11,253 nucleotides of DNA from JAFLBB01 sp040007195 (GTDB lineage Bacteria > Acidobacteriota > Terriglobia > Bryobacterales > Bryobacteraceae), in contig JBDTVQ010000225.1 in the NCBI GenBank assembly GCA_040007195.1, forward strand, positions 1-11,253. Direction: 5' to 3'. Under the pieces are notes generated by a model. That model was given only the letters and a program-made list of their open reading frames with translations. It was not told where the DNA came from and did no database searches. Below, in pieces: positions 1-7,716 of this stretch (positions are counted from its first letter, which is position 1; each line of letters begins with the position of its first letter). The translations under genes were made by a program, and so were the position numbers.

Positions 1-87
1 CAAACCGATGGAGCCGGCAGGTACGGCGCAGAGCGATGCGGCGACTAGCGGCACAGCCACGATTAGGATCAGAGCGAACACCAACAT
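1..87 (-). CDS. Start of a probable membrane or exported protein (partial)
   Basis: An ATG at 87 opens a frame that runs off the left edge of the window. It gives 29 residues that are almost entirely hydrophobic (beginning MLVFALILIVAVPLVAA), which fits either a first transmembrane helix or a signal peptide. It lies 13 bases after the TGA stop of the DedA-family gene on the same strand, so it is probably the next gene of the operon. No good Shine-Dalgarno sequence precedes the ATG, so translation may depend on coupling to the gene before it. Too little is visible to name a family. The hydrophobic opening and operon position support a real gene, but the call rests on 29 codons only. Confidence 0.45.
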   Translation of the reverse strand, partial: MLVFALILIVAVPLVAASLCAVPAGSIGL

Positions 88-100
88 CGCGGCAAGTGTA

Positions 101-745
101 TCAATTCTTACGGTAGGACTTCCAAAACTCGAGTACTACGGGGAGCACGCTGATGAAGATGATGGCGAGGATTACCTTTTCGAAGTGGGCCCGCACCGGC
201 GCCCATTCGCCGAGCGTATAGCCGAGCATGGTGAGAGCGAATACCCAGCCGATGCCGCCAAAGACATTGAACGTGAGAAATCGGCCGTAACTCATGCCAG
301 CGACGCCGGCGACGAAGGGTGCGAACGTGCGAACGATGGGGACGAAGCGGGCGTAAATGATGGTCTTGCCGCCGTGCTTTTCGTAGAACTCATGCGTGCG
401 GCGGAGATACTCCTGCTTGAACAGGCGCGAATCGGGGCGGTTGAAAATGGCCGGCCCGGCCCGGCGTCCGAGGTGGAAGCCGACGCCATCGCCGATGATA
501 GCGGCCGCCATCAGGAGGATGTTGATGAGGGCGATGTTCAGCTGTCCCGCGCCGGCGACGACTCCAACGGTGAACAGCAGCGAGTCACCGGGAAGAAAAA
601 AACCGATGAGCAGGCCGGTCTCGGCGAACACGATGCCGAACAACATCAGATACCCCAGCCAACCGCTCAGAACGGTGGACAAAAGGGCAATGAGGCGCTC
701 GGGATTCGTTAGCGAGCGCAGCAGATCGAGAAGGGAATCGACCAT
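101..745 (-). CDS. DedA family integral membrane protein
   Basis: This 214-residue protein belongs to the DedA (VTT / SNARE-associated) family of inner-membrane proteins, linked in bacteria to proton-motive-force maintenance and lipid-carrier or phospholipid movement. Near the N-terminus is the re-entrant-loop signature, with E42 and P52-G53-D54. The second signature, ARFVPIVRTFAPFVAGVAG at about 132-150, carries R133 and R139. The spacing E42/D54/R133/R139 is identical to that of the functionally important E39/D51/R130/R136 of E. coli YqjA, so the protein is probably active. Hydrophobic stretches lie at about 28-65, 72-90, 128-178 and 190-206, and length is typical for the family. The ATG directly follows the TAG stop of ppiD with no gap and no clear Shine-Dalgarno site, so translation is probably coupled. 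The exact substrate cannot be told from sequence, and bacteria often carry several paralogues. Confidence 0.95.
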   Translation of the reverse strand: MVDSLLDLLRSLTNPERLIALLSTVLSGWLGYLMLFGIVFAETGLLIGFFLPGDSLLFTVGVVAGAGQLNIALINILLMAAAIIGDGVGFHLGRRAGPAIFNRPDSRLFKQEYLRRTHEFYEKHGGKTIIYARFVPIVRTFAPFVAGVAGMSYGRFLTFNVFGGIGWVFALTMLGYTLGEWAPVRAHFEKVILAIIFISVLPVVLEFWKSYRKN

Positions 746-2674
746 CTAGGCAGCGCCGTAGGCCGCCAGCAGGCGCTTCATGGCATCCTGGCTCACCTTT
801 ATCTTGCCCTGCTTGGTGAGCGCCTGAACGAGCCCGTCCTCGAATAGTTCGCGGCGGGATTGCGACTTCTGGCCGCGCAGCGTGGTGACGATGGTTTCAC
901 GCTGAATCGGAAGCTCGGACATATCGGCTTCCTTTTTACCGGCCACCTGGTAGTAGAAGGTCTTCTGCGCTACGCGATAGGGGCCGACGACGAATCCTTG
1001 CGGATGCATGAACAGGATTTCGCCGAAGATCATCGGACTGCCGATTCCTTTGATGTCACTGGTGCGATCGATATCGCCGGTTTCGACAACCTTCAACTTC
1101 ATTTCCGCGGCGGCTTTGAGGATGTCGCGGCCATTTGCCTTGAGCTTGGTCTCGAATTCACGCAGTTTCGATTCGGCCAGCATGGCGGCCTTCTGCTGCT
1201 CGAGGAGGCTCTTAATCTCTGGCTCGACATCGGCGAGTTTCGCGGGTTGCGGCGGGAAGATCTGATCGACGATACCGACGACGAGCTTGTTGCCCGGCAC
1301 CTGCATGACGTCGGTTACGGTGCCGACGGGCGCAGTGTAAATGACGCGGTCGAATTCCTGGCTGACGCCGATCATCGGAAGGGGGTCGCCAAATCCGGCT
1401 CGTTCAACGTGGACGTAGTTGAGGTGCAGCTTGTCGGCTATGGCTTGGGCCTGCTTGGGAGTCTTGATCAATTCGGCGCGGGCCTGGTCGGCGAGCGCGG
1501 GCATTTTCTCGAACAGTTGGCGGCGGCGGACTTCGGTTGCCAACTCGGACTTCACTTCGTCGAACGGCTTGGTGCGGCCGGCTTCCTTTTCCGTTGTCTG
1601 AATGATGTGGTAGCCGAACTCGGTTTCCACGAGGCCGCTGATTTCTTTGGGCTTCAGGGAGAAGGCCGCCTTTTCGAACGCGGGAACCGTTTGGCCTTTG
1701 GTCACCCAGTCGAGATCGCCGCCACGTTCTTTCGAGCCGGGATCGTCGGAGTTCTTCTTGGCCAGTTCGGCGAAGTCCGCGCCACCCTTGAGCTGCTTGA
1801 GGATGTCTTCCGCCTTCTTCTTTGCGGCGGGCTTGTCGGCCGCTTCCGTGGCCTTCACCAGAATGTGGCGGACCTTGGCGCGTTCTTCGGTGCGCCAGCG
1901 GTCCTTCTGTTCGTTGTAGGCCTGGAGCAGGGCAGCGTCGCTGACGGGAATCGTCTCGCCGAGCTTCTGTTCGTCTACGACGATAAGGTCGAAGGCGCGT
2001 TTCGGCTGCGTCTGGAAACGGGCGTTGTTCTTCGCCAGGAAGTCTTCCATTTCGGCCTTCGTTACCGACACCTGGGAGGTGAATTCGTCGGGCGCGAACT
2101 GAACGATCTTCATGTTCACTTTGGCGTTGCGCCGGCGGAACTCGGCTTCCACTTCAGACGGGCTTACGACCTCGCCTTCAAACGCCACGGCCTGCAGTTT
2201 GCGCAGGATGATCTGTTTGCGCACATTGGATTCGAACTCGTTGACCGTCATGCCGTTGGCTTCGAGGAAGCCGGCGTACACCTGGCCTCCGACGAATTTG
2301 CCTTCGGGGAACATCTGTGGCATCAAGGCGCGGATCTGATCGACCACTTCGGCGTCGGTGGCGGTGAGTCCCATGCGCTGCGCTTCATACATGGTGGCGA
2401 ACTCAGCGATCATCTGGTTGACCATTTGAGGCAGCATATACTTCACCGAATCGCGGGTGAGCTTGCCGTCCTTCATCTGAATGGAGAGAGCGCGGTGGAT
2501 CTGCTGAGAGGTGAGTTCGGTATCGCCGATCGTGGCGAGAACGTCGCGGTTGGGATTGCTCGGCGTGCCGAATCCGGGGATGAGGGTGACGACCATGGAG
2601 AGGGCCACCAGCGACAATAGGCCGCCAAGCAAATAACGCACAGACTTCGTACGGGAACGGAAAAGGTCAAACAT
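746..2674 (-). CDS. ppiD: PpiD-like membrane-anchored peptidyl-prolyl isomerase / periplasmic chaperone
   Basis: This 642-residue protein is close to the length of E. coli PpiD (about 620) and has the same layout. A short basic cytoplasmic tail and a single transmembrane anchor lie at about 13-33. A SurA/PpiD-type chaperone domain follows at about 43-260, starting at VLATIGDTELTSQQI. A parvulin (PpiC/rotamase) domain spans about 265-363, and a long C-terminal chaperone region completes it. The parvulin domain has both conserved histidine motifs, VRHILVK (H270) and FGYHII (H356), and the GGDLDW turn at about 318-323. PpiD works on the periplasmic face of the inner membrane near the Sec translocon and helps outer-membrane and secreted proteins fold. 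The start is supported by an AGGA sequence 10 bases upstream of the ATG. It follows the DUF2103-like gene after 37 bases and abuts the DedA gene. The E. coli PpiD parvulin domain is reported to be inactive; this one looks more canonical, but activity is inference. Confidence 0.93.
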   Translation of the reverse strand: MFDLFRSRTKSVRYLLGGLLSLVALSMVVTLIPGFGTPSNPNRDVLATIGDTELTSQQIHRALSIQMKDGKLTRDSVKYMLPQMVNQMIAEFATMYEAQRMGLTATDAEVVDQIRALMPQMFPEGKFVGGQVYAGFLEANGMTVNEFESNVRKQIILRKLQAVAFEGEVVSPSEVEAEFRRRNAKVNMKIVQFAPDEFTSQVSVTKAEMEDFLAKNNARFQTQPKRAFDLIVVDEQKLGETIPVSDAALLQAYNEQKDRWRTEERAKVRHILVKATEAADKPAAKKKAEDILKQLKGGADFAELAKKNSDDPGSKERGGDLDWVTKGQTVPAFEKAAFSLKPKEISGLVETEFGYHIIQTTEKEAGRTKPFDEVKSELATEVRRRQLFEKMPALADQARAELIKTPKQAQAIADKLHLNYVHVERAGFGDPLPMIGVSQEFDRVIYTAPVGTVTDVMQVPGNKLVVGIVDQIFPPQPAKLADVEPEIKSLLEQQKAAMLAESKLREFETKLKANGRDILKAAAEMKLKVVETGDIDRTSDIKGIGSPMIFGEILFMHPQGFVVGPYRVAQKTFYYQVAGKKEADMSELPIQRETIVTTLRGQKSQSRRELFEDGLVQALTKQGKIKVSQDAMKRLLAAYGAA

Positions 2675-2711
2675 GGGGGTCGGATCCTACCAGATTGTGG
2701 GAAATTCGAAC

Positions 2712-3026
2712 CTACAGTATAGCGGATGCGCCCGTTCCGAGGGCACCGGCGAGGGCCGCTTCGAGCTCAGGCTGACTTAACGTGGTGGAAATAAAGAGCT
2801 CCTGGCGGGCGCCCGCGGCGAGGGCGATGGCTTTCCATCCGTTTGTAACCGGGACGGTGATGCGGATCTGGACTTTTCCCCTGGCGTCACGGACCGGGCG
2901 GATGACGCCGGGAACGATGGAGCGGATGGCGGGGGTGGAGTCGAGCAGCCTGACGAGCACGGGGCGGAGACCGTCGATGATGGAGTGCTCGATCTTCAAG
3001 CGGTCCTGATGAGCGCGCAGTTTCAT
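2712..3026 (-). CDS. Small DUF2103-like protein of unknown function
   Basis: This is a 104-residue soluble protein without a signal peptide or transmembrane helix. Visible blocks are KIEHSIIDGL (about 11-20), SIVPGVIRPVR (about 36-46) and NGWKAIALAAGARQELFIST (about 62-81), followed by an amphipathic helix at the C-terminus. This pattern (H-S near the start, PGVI, then NGWK...QE) recalls DUF2103, a family annotated as predicted metal-binding and best known from archaea and cyanobacteria. No cysteine zinc ribbon is present here, so metal binding is not evident. The match is from memory and unconfirmed. The gene is real by context: its ATG overlaps the tamB stop as ATGA, an AGGAAG Shine-Dalgarno lies 8 bases upstream, and ppiD follows 37 bases later. 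It is probably cytoplasmic, unlike its envelope neighbours. Confidence 0.8.
   Translation of the reverse strand: MKLRAHQDRLKIEHSIIDGLRPVLVRLLDSTPAIRSIVPGVIRPVRDARGKVQIRITVPVTNGWKAIALAAGARQELFISTTLSQPELEAALAGALGTGASAIL
2716..2721 (-). promoter_or_regulatory. Possible -10 element (TATACT) upstream of ppiD
   Basis: TATACT, 5 of 6 bases of the TATAAT consensus, sits at the very end of the DUF2103-like gene on the minus strand. A transcript starting there would have a leader of about 35 bases before ppiD. No convincing -35 hexamer lies 16-18 bases upstream. It could be an internal promoter for ppiD and the DedA gene, but may be chance. Confidence 0.2.
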
Positions 3027-6000
3027 TTAAACCGCTTCCTGTACTGAAAGTCGATGCCGAAGATACCATTCTCATCGCGGACGGCAAGGACGGAGAAGTC
3101 GCGCGAGAAGTCCCACTGCATGCGGACGATTTGGTTTTGCGTGCGGTTCAGGTTGGTGATGTACGTCACCGTGATCTCACGCGAGAGTTGCTGTTCGATG
3201 GTGAGGCGCGCCTGCGGGGTGTTGGTAATCGTGTTGAGCTCGGGATCGATCTTGATGCGCGAGACGCCGAAGAAGCGCTGCAGACGGTCGTTGATAGGTC
3301 CGGTGAGCGGGGCCGAGATCGCCGCGCCGAGGAGAGAGTTGCCGCCCGATTGAAGCAGCCCGGCCGATTGCGTATTCGGAGAATTGAATGACGTCGATGA
3401 GGCGGGTGCGCGGCCGACGGTCAGCAAGGCGACGATTTCGTTGGACTGGAGGGGCGGGTCCGACCGGTAGCTGATGTTCAGCTTGTTTGGCGGGCCGGAA
3501 AGGTTGATGGTGACGGTGATGCCGCGGGCCTTGGTTTCGAGATCGAGATTGACAAACGGTTCAATTTTGGTCGGGTTGAAGAAGCCGACTTCGCCGCGGG
3601 TAATCAGGTATTGATTGCCGAAGAACTGGATTTCGCCTTCGTTCACCGAGACGCGCCCGAGCAGCGCGGGGCGGGCCGCGGTGCCCCGGAGCTTGAGATC
3701 GGCTTCGGGCTGGATGTCGCGCGTGAGCGAGGTTTGCAGTTCGGCGTCGGGGCTGGTGCCGATTTTTATATCCAGCTGCATGCCGCGCAGGGAGCGGTTT
3801 TGAATGGGGTCGACGGGGGTGGCGCGCGCGGCTTCGGCGAGGATGCTGCCGAGGTCGGTTTTTGGGTTGAGGCCGAGGCGGTTGATGGTGATGGTGCCGG
3901 AGAGCAGGCTTTGGGCGGAGGTTCCGGTAAGGCTGAGGTCGCCGTCGAACGTGGTGGAAACGGCTTCGGGGTAGCGCAGGCGGACACGCGAGGCATGCGC
4001 GTTGAGGCGGTAGATCAACTGGCTGGTGTTGAAGCCGACGAAGCCGCCGAGGGTAAGTTCACCACCTCCAGTGACGGCGGTGAATTTCTCGATGGTGGCG
4101 CGAGTGCGATCGAAGCGAACGGTGCCGTTCACTTTGTCCAGGCCGTTCGGCAGGCCATCCAGATAGAAAGAAGCATTCTGAAGTCCCATCGAGCCGAGCA
4201 TTTGGGGCCGTTCGAACTCGCCGCGAACCTGCACGTCCACCTGGGCCTGTCCGCTGGCGATCAGGTCGGGCTCGACCATCGACAGCGCGGGCAGATTCAT
4301 TTTGCCGAGAATGTTCAGGTTCAACGGCGAGCGGCCGCTGACGCCGATGGTGCCGTCGACCTGAATGTCGGTCCCTTCGCCGATCATGTGGGCGGTGGTG
4401 AGGCGCACGCCGTTTTTGTCGATGAAGGCCATCAACGGGCCGTCGTTGCGGAGAGCGAAGCGGTTGGCTTCGGCGACGCGCTTGGGATCGGTGATGGAGT
4501 CGCGCAGGAAGGGGCGCAATTCGGCGCGGGTGATCTTGGCGTTGGCAGTCCAACTGAGCGGATCCAGAATCGGACCGGAGAATCCGAGTTCCCCTTCGAA
4601 AACGCCGCGCGCGGGAAGTTGCGTAGCGGGGTCAATGATGCCGAGGTCCTGAAAAGTGGTGAGCGTCACATTACGGAAGGTGAACTGGCCGAGGCCGAAG
4701 GTGGACGGTCCAAGCGACCATTCCGTGGTGCCGTTGATGTGCGCGCCGCCCAGGGTGGCAGAGGCTTTGAGCGTGACCAACTGGTCTTTGGTCGAAATGT
4801 CGGCGCCGACTTCGCCGAGCGGCATGTTCTCAACCTGCAGGTTAGGCACGAGGATGTGGCCCTCGATTGAGCTGACACGGGCCACGCCGTTGGTGAACCG
4901 GATGGCGCCGTTCACATCGGCGTCGAGATCGCCGCGATAGCCCTTGCGGATTGTCTTCAGGTACTTCCACTGTTCCAGAGTGAAGTCCTGCCCGGAGATT
5001 TTGAACTGGGCCGTGGCCGAACGCCAATCGCCGTTGGGCGCGGTGGCTGAGCCGGACCCGGTGGCGCGTCCGGGTCCAGCGGCGATGGAGGCGGAAGAGA
5101 CTTCGACTTCGTTGCGCGCGGCGCGAAACTCCGCCTTGATCGACTGAATCTGTTCTTGCCATACCGTGGCGCCGGTTGCCGTGAAGTTGCCGGCAACGGC
5201 GGGGGAGGCGTAGGTTCCTTCGATGCGCAAGGAGGCCTGGAGGGAGCCCGTGATGGGAATGCTGCCCGAACCCGCCAGTGCGAGAAGCGGCTGGATGCGC
5301 GCAGCGCTGACACGCAGGTTCCCCGAAACGCGGCTGGCCGGTTGCGGGCGCCAGGCGACAAGCGCGATCGAACCATCTCCTTCCACGGATGCCTCGGAGG
5401 CGCGGAGGCGGGTGGCGCGCAGCGTCAACAGTTGAGGCTCAAGTGTGTAGTCTGTTTCGAAGCTCTCGATGCGAATGCCTTCGACCAGTGCCGGACCGGC
5501 GCTCAACTGGCCGGTGACGCGGCCGTGGTCGATTGAGCCATTCCACGTTCCTTCGGTGTGCAACTGGCCGCGATCCAAGGCGACGGGGAGGCTCGTGGGC
5601 GGATCGGCGGAGAACATGCGAAGGGCGGGCAGCAGATCGTTCAAGTCCGACGACAGGAGCGAAAACTTCAATTGCCGGTTCGGGTCGCCTTGGATGTTGA
5701 GCTTGGTCTGCGGCAGATCGAGGTGCGCGGCATCGACAGACACCTCGCCGCGGGAGCTCTCGTAGGTGGCCTTCAGCGCGCCGCTTACGGGTTGCCTGGT
5801 GGTGTCGCCGGTTTCGGGCGGGTCGATTGTGAGGTCCACAGCCACCTGGAACGCACTTACGGTTCCGTCCATCACGACGGGTCCGCGGACGACGCCCGCC
5901 CACACCAGCGGAATATCGGACTTAATGGTCTGATATTGCAGGGCGTAGAGCCGCTCCAGTTCCAAACCGGAGGCGGTGCCCTCGACATGGAACCGTGCGC

Positions 6001-7063
6001 CGTTCTCAAGGCGCGCCCGGCCGGTGAAGGAGCCGCCCAGAGCGGAGGCTTTCAGGTTGTCGACGGCGACCAGGTTGGACTCCGCTTTCCATGACGCGGT
6101 GGCCGAAGCGCCGCCAATACGAATGCCGCGCGCCGAGTAGGCCAGTCCGTTTGCCGACGCAGTGCCCTGGGCCGCCCACGGTTGGCCCGCGCCAGCGGTG
6201 AGCCGTCCCTGCACGCGGATTTCACCGCCGGGCTCGATAGGCAATCGCAGTGGTTTGTGGAGGTCGGCTACGAGAACCGTGCCGTCGCCTTCAACGGTGA
6301 CGGCAGGCGTGTTCCAGTCGCGCAAGGTGACGTTTACCTTGGCGGCGCTTTTGCCGAGCGCTAGTTCGGCGCCTGCCATCTCCAATCCGGCGGCATCGAA
6401 CCGCACGGGGCCGTGTAGTTCGAAATTGACTGGCACGGCCAGTGGGGCGGCGAGGGTCGACTGGCGCATGGCGATATTGCCCGCGTAGGCGCGAGCCCCG
6501 CGGTCATACTGCAGCTTCGCCTCGACGTCGCGGGCCGTCAGGTCAACGGGAACGATGCGATCCTCATAGTGCACGAGAGCTCCGCGGACCGCGAGTTCGC
6601 CGATGGCAAGATCGAGGACAGTCTCCACGGGCGACTTGCCGCTTCTTCGCGCCGCCGGTGGCTGCGGGAGGTTCCAGGCGCCTTGAGCATCGCGCATCAA
6701 GTGGACCTCGGGTCCATCCAGCCGCACCGCGGACACGTTCACTTTCTTTTCGAGAAACGAAAGCACCTTCAGATCGACGGCGGCTTTGGGCACGCGGAGC
6801 AGCGGCTCGGCTCCCGCGGGCTCAGTGCCATGCAGCACGAGGCCTTCGATGTTTGCGCGCCAGCCGGTCCAGTCCATCGAGAAGCGCTGAAGCTCAGCGC
6901 GGCCACCGGTTGCTTTTTCGATTTCGGAGAGCACGCGGACGCGAATCTGCTCCGCCATCCAAGGAGATTGGAGCGTCTGCCAGGCGATCCAATACCCGGC
7001 GACGCCCAGCACCACAAGGATTACGGGGATGCGAATCCACCACGAGCGGCCACGGCGGCTCAC
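3023..7063 (-). CDS. tamB: TamB-like translocation and assembly module protein (DUF490/AsmA-like)
   Basis: This 1346-residue protein is TamB-sized (E. coli TamB is about 1260). A short basic N-terminus and one transmembrane anchor (about 9-27, RIPVILVVLGVAGYWIAW) are followed by a very long periplasmic region of repetitive beta segments typical of AsmA-like bridge proteins. The last 350 or so residues are the TamB/DUF490 domain: a block with GEIQFFGNQYLITRGEVGFF, then GPPNKLNISYRSDPPL, NEIVALLTVGR and the terminal GIDFQYRKRF. TamB pairs with an Omp85 protein to assemble outer-membrane proteins, and TamB-type proteins also act in phospholipid transport to the outer membrane. The chosen start is GTG at 7063. 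It overlaps the previous stop as GTGA and has a perfect AGGAGG seven bases upstream. An open frame continues 54 codons upstream to 7225, but that stretch lies inside the preceding gene and reads as arginine-rich out-of-frame sequence. The stop overlaps the next ATG. Confidence 0.95.
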   Translation of the reverse strand: MSRRGRSWWIRIPVILVVLGVAGYWIAWQTLQSPWMAEQIRVRVLSEIEKATGGRAELQRFSMDWTGWRANIEGLVLHGTEPAGAEPLLRVPKAAVDLKVLSFLEKKVNVSAVRLDGPEVHLMRDAQGAWNLPQPPAARRSGKSPVETVLDLAIGELAVRGALVHYEDRIVPVDLTARDVEAKLQYDRGARAYAGNIAMRQSTLAAPLAVPVNFELHGPVRFDAAGLEMAGAELALGKSAAKVNVTLRDWNTPAVTVEGDGTVLVADLHKPLRLPIEPGGEIRVQGRLTAGAGQPWAAQGTASANGLAYSARGIRIGGASATASWKAESNLVAVDNLKASALGGSFTGRARLENGARFHVEGTASGLELERLYALQYQTIKSDIPLVWAGVVRGPVVMDGTVSAFQVAVDLTIDPPETGDTTRQPVSGALKATYESSRGEVSVDAAHLDLPQTKLNIQGDPNRQLKFSLLSSDLNDLLPALRMFSADPPTSLPVALDRGQLHTEGTWNGSIDHGRVTGQLSAGPALVEGIRIESFETDYTLEPQLLTLRATRLRASEASVEGDGSIALVAWRPQPASRVSGNLRVSAARIQPLLALAGSGSIPITGSLQASLRIEGTYASPAVAGNFTATGATVWQEQIQSIKAEFRAARNEVEVSSASIAAGPGRATGSGSATAPNGDWRSATAQFKISGQDFTLEQWKYLKTIRKGYRGDLDADVNGAIRFTNGVARVSSIEGHILVPNLQVENMPLGEVGADISTKDQLVTLKASATLGGAHINGTTEWSLGPSTFGLGQFTFRNVTLTTFQDLGIIDPATQLPARGVFEGELGFSGPILDPLSWTANAKITRAELRPFLRDSITDPKRVAEANRFALRNDGPLMAFIDKNGVRLTTAHMIGEGTDIQVDGTIGVSGRSPLNLNILGKMNLPALSMVEPDLIASGQAQVDVQVRGEFERPQMLGSMGLQNASFYLDGLPNGLDKVNGTVRFDRTRATIEKFTAVTGGGELTLGGFVGFNTSQLIYRLNAHASRVRLRYPEAVSTTFDGDLSLTGTSAQSLLSGTITINRLGLNPKTDLGSILAEAARATPVDPIQNRSLRGMQLDIKIGTSPDAELQTSLTRDIQPEADLKLRGTAARPALLGRVSVNEGEIQFFGNQYLITRGEVGFFNPTKIEPFVNLDLETKARGITVTINLSGPPNKLNISYRSDPPLQSNEIVALLTVGRAPASSTSFNSPNTQSAGLLQSGGNSLLGAAISAPLTGPINDRLQRFFGVSRIKIDPELNTITNTPQARLTIEQQLSREITVTYITNLNRTQNQIVRMQWDFSRDFSVLAVRDENGIFGIDFQYRKRFK
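3027..3040 (-). promoter_or_regulatory. Shine-Dalgarno of the DUF2103-like gene
   Basis: AGGAAG (3040-3035, minus strand) lies 8 bases before the ATG at 3026, inside the last codons of tamB. Together with the ATGA overlap it supports the small gene being translated as part of the operon. Confidence 0.7.
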
Positions 7064-7716
7064 CGGAACACCTCCTCGCGATATTGAATGCGCACGGAGG
7101 CCATGGCGGCTTTTAACCAATCGTCCATCGCCTGGTCGACCTTCTGATCGGTCAGCGTTGCTTCGATCTCGGCGCGCACATCCTCGAGCGGGGGCACGGG
7201 AACGGGGCTCTTCACGCTCTCCCATCCGGGCGCGAAGGTGCTGTGGTAGTACTCGTCGACTTCGTTTTCGGCGACGCGGACGCCGGGCTTGAAACGGTAG
7301 TTGATGAAGCGCGTGATGGTGATCTGTAGGAGCAGGTTGCGAAGTAGATCCGCTTCGCGCAGATTATTGGCGGCGAGGGCTTCCTTATATTTCGCATCGT
7401 CTGGATAGTTGGCGGCGCGGAACTTCTGGAGCAGCGGCATGGCGGCATCGGCGCCCGGAGGGGTGTAACGGCTCAACTGCATTTCCCGGTGGATGAGGGT
7501 GAGCTCGATCAACTGTTGGGCGGCGGTGCGGCGCGCGCGCGGAGAGACGTCGAGCGGTTTGCCCTCCAGGAATGCGGCCACGCGAAGGTGGTCGAGAATT
7601 TCGCTTTCCATGATGGCCGAACGTTCGATAGAGACGGCAAGGCGGTCCACTCGCTCGGCCAGGATCGATGTGGCGGCCGCCAGGAGTGCGAGCATATGGA
7701 CGATGGTACGCGTCAA
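7060..7716 (-). CDS. SurA-like exported protein lacking a parvulin domain
   Basis: This 218-residue protein resembles the N-terminal chaperone domain of SurA/PpiC-type foldases. A signal peptide (about 1-20, with R3 and a hydrophobic MLALLAAATSILA core) predicts export to the periplasm. RVDRLAVSIERSAIMESEI at about 22-40 matches the usual opening strand and helix of SurA_N domains, and the helical segment to about 160 (ending ENEVDEYY) matches their later helices. Where SurA continues into a parvulin domain, this protein goes almost directly to a final helix (about 177-206). No HILV or GYHI motif is present, so isomerase activity is unlikely; holdase activity is inference. The start is TTG at 7716, chosen because it overlaps the Omp85 stop as TTGA, like the overlap at this gene's other end, and because it supplies the positive charge of the signal peptide. 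An internal ATG at 7695 is the alternative but has no ribosome site. Confidence 0.85.
   Translation of the reverse strand: MTRTIVHMLALLAAATSILAERVDRLAVSIERSAIMESEILDHLRVAAFLEGKPLDVSPRARRTAAQQLIELTLIHREMQLSRYTPPGADAAMPLLQKFRAANYPDDAKYKEALAANNLREADLLRNLLLQITITRFINYRFKPGVRVAENEVDEYYHSTFAPGWESVKSPVPVPPLEDVRAEIEATLTDQKVDQAMDDWLKAAMASVRIQYREEVFR
7064..7076 (-). promoter_or_regulatory. Strong Shine-Dalgarno that fixes the tamB GTG start
   Basis: On the minus strand AGGAGG (7076-7071) is followed by seven bases and then GTG at 7063. This consensus site, inside the last codons of the SurA-like gene, selects the GTG over the longer open frame reaching 7225. It indicates efficient translation of tamB despite the overlap with the upstream stop. 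Confidence 0.85.

Noticed and set aside
8..712. A 234-codon plus-strand open frame across the DedA gene
   Set aside because: The opposite strand encodes a DedA protein with all signature residues; this frame is an acidic shadow.
860..2620. A 586-codon open frame antisense to ppiD
   Set aside because: It is the complement-strand shadow of a GC-rich gene. The ppiD strand carries clear parvulin motifs, while the antisense product matches nothing I know.
3611..4870. A 419-codon open frame antisense to tamB
   Set aside because: Its G, A, E, D and V-rich composition is typical of reading opposite a GC-rich coding strand, and the tamB C-terminal motifs lie on the other strand.
7064..7225. A 54-codon N-terminal extension of tamB
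   Set aside because: It lies wholly within the SurA-like gene, is arginine-rich shadow sequence, and a GTG with perfect AGGAGG and an anchor helix right after it explains the start.
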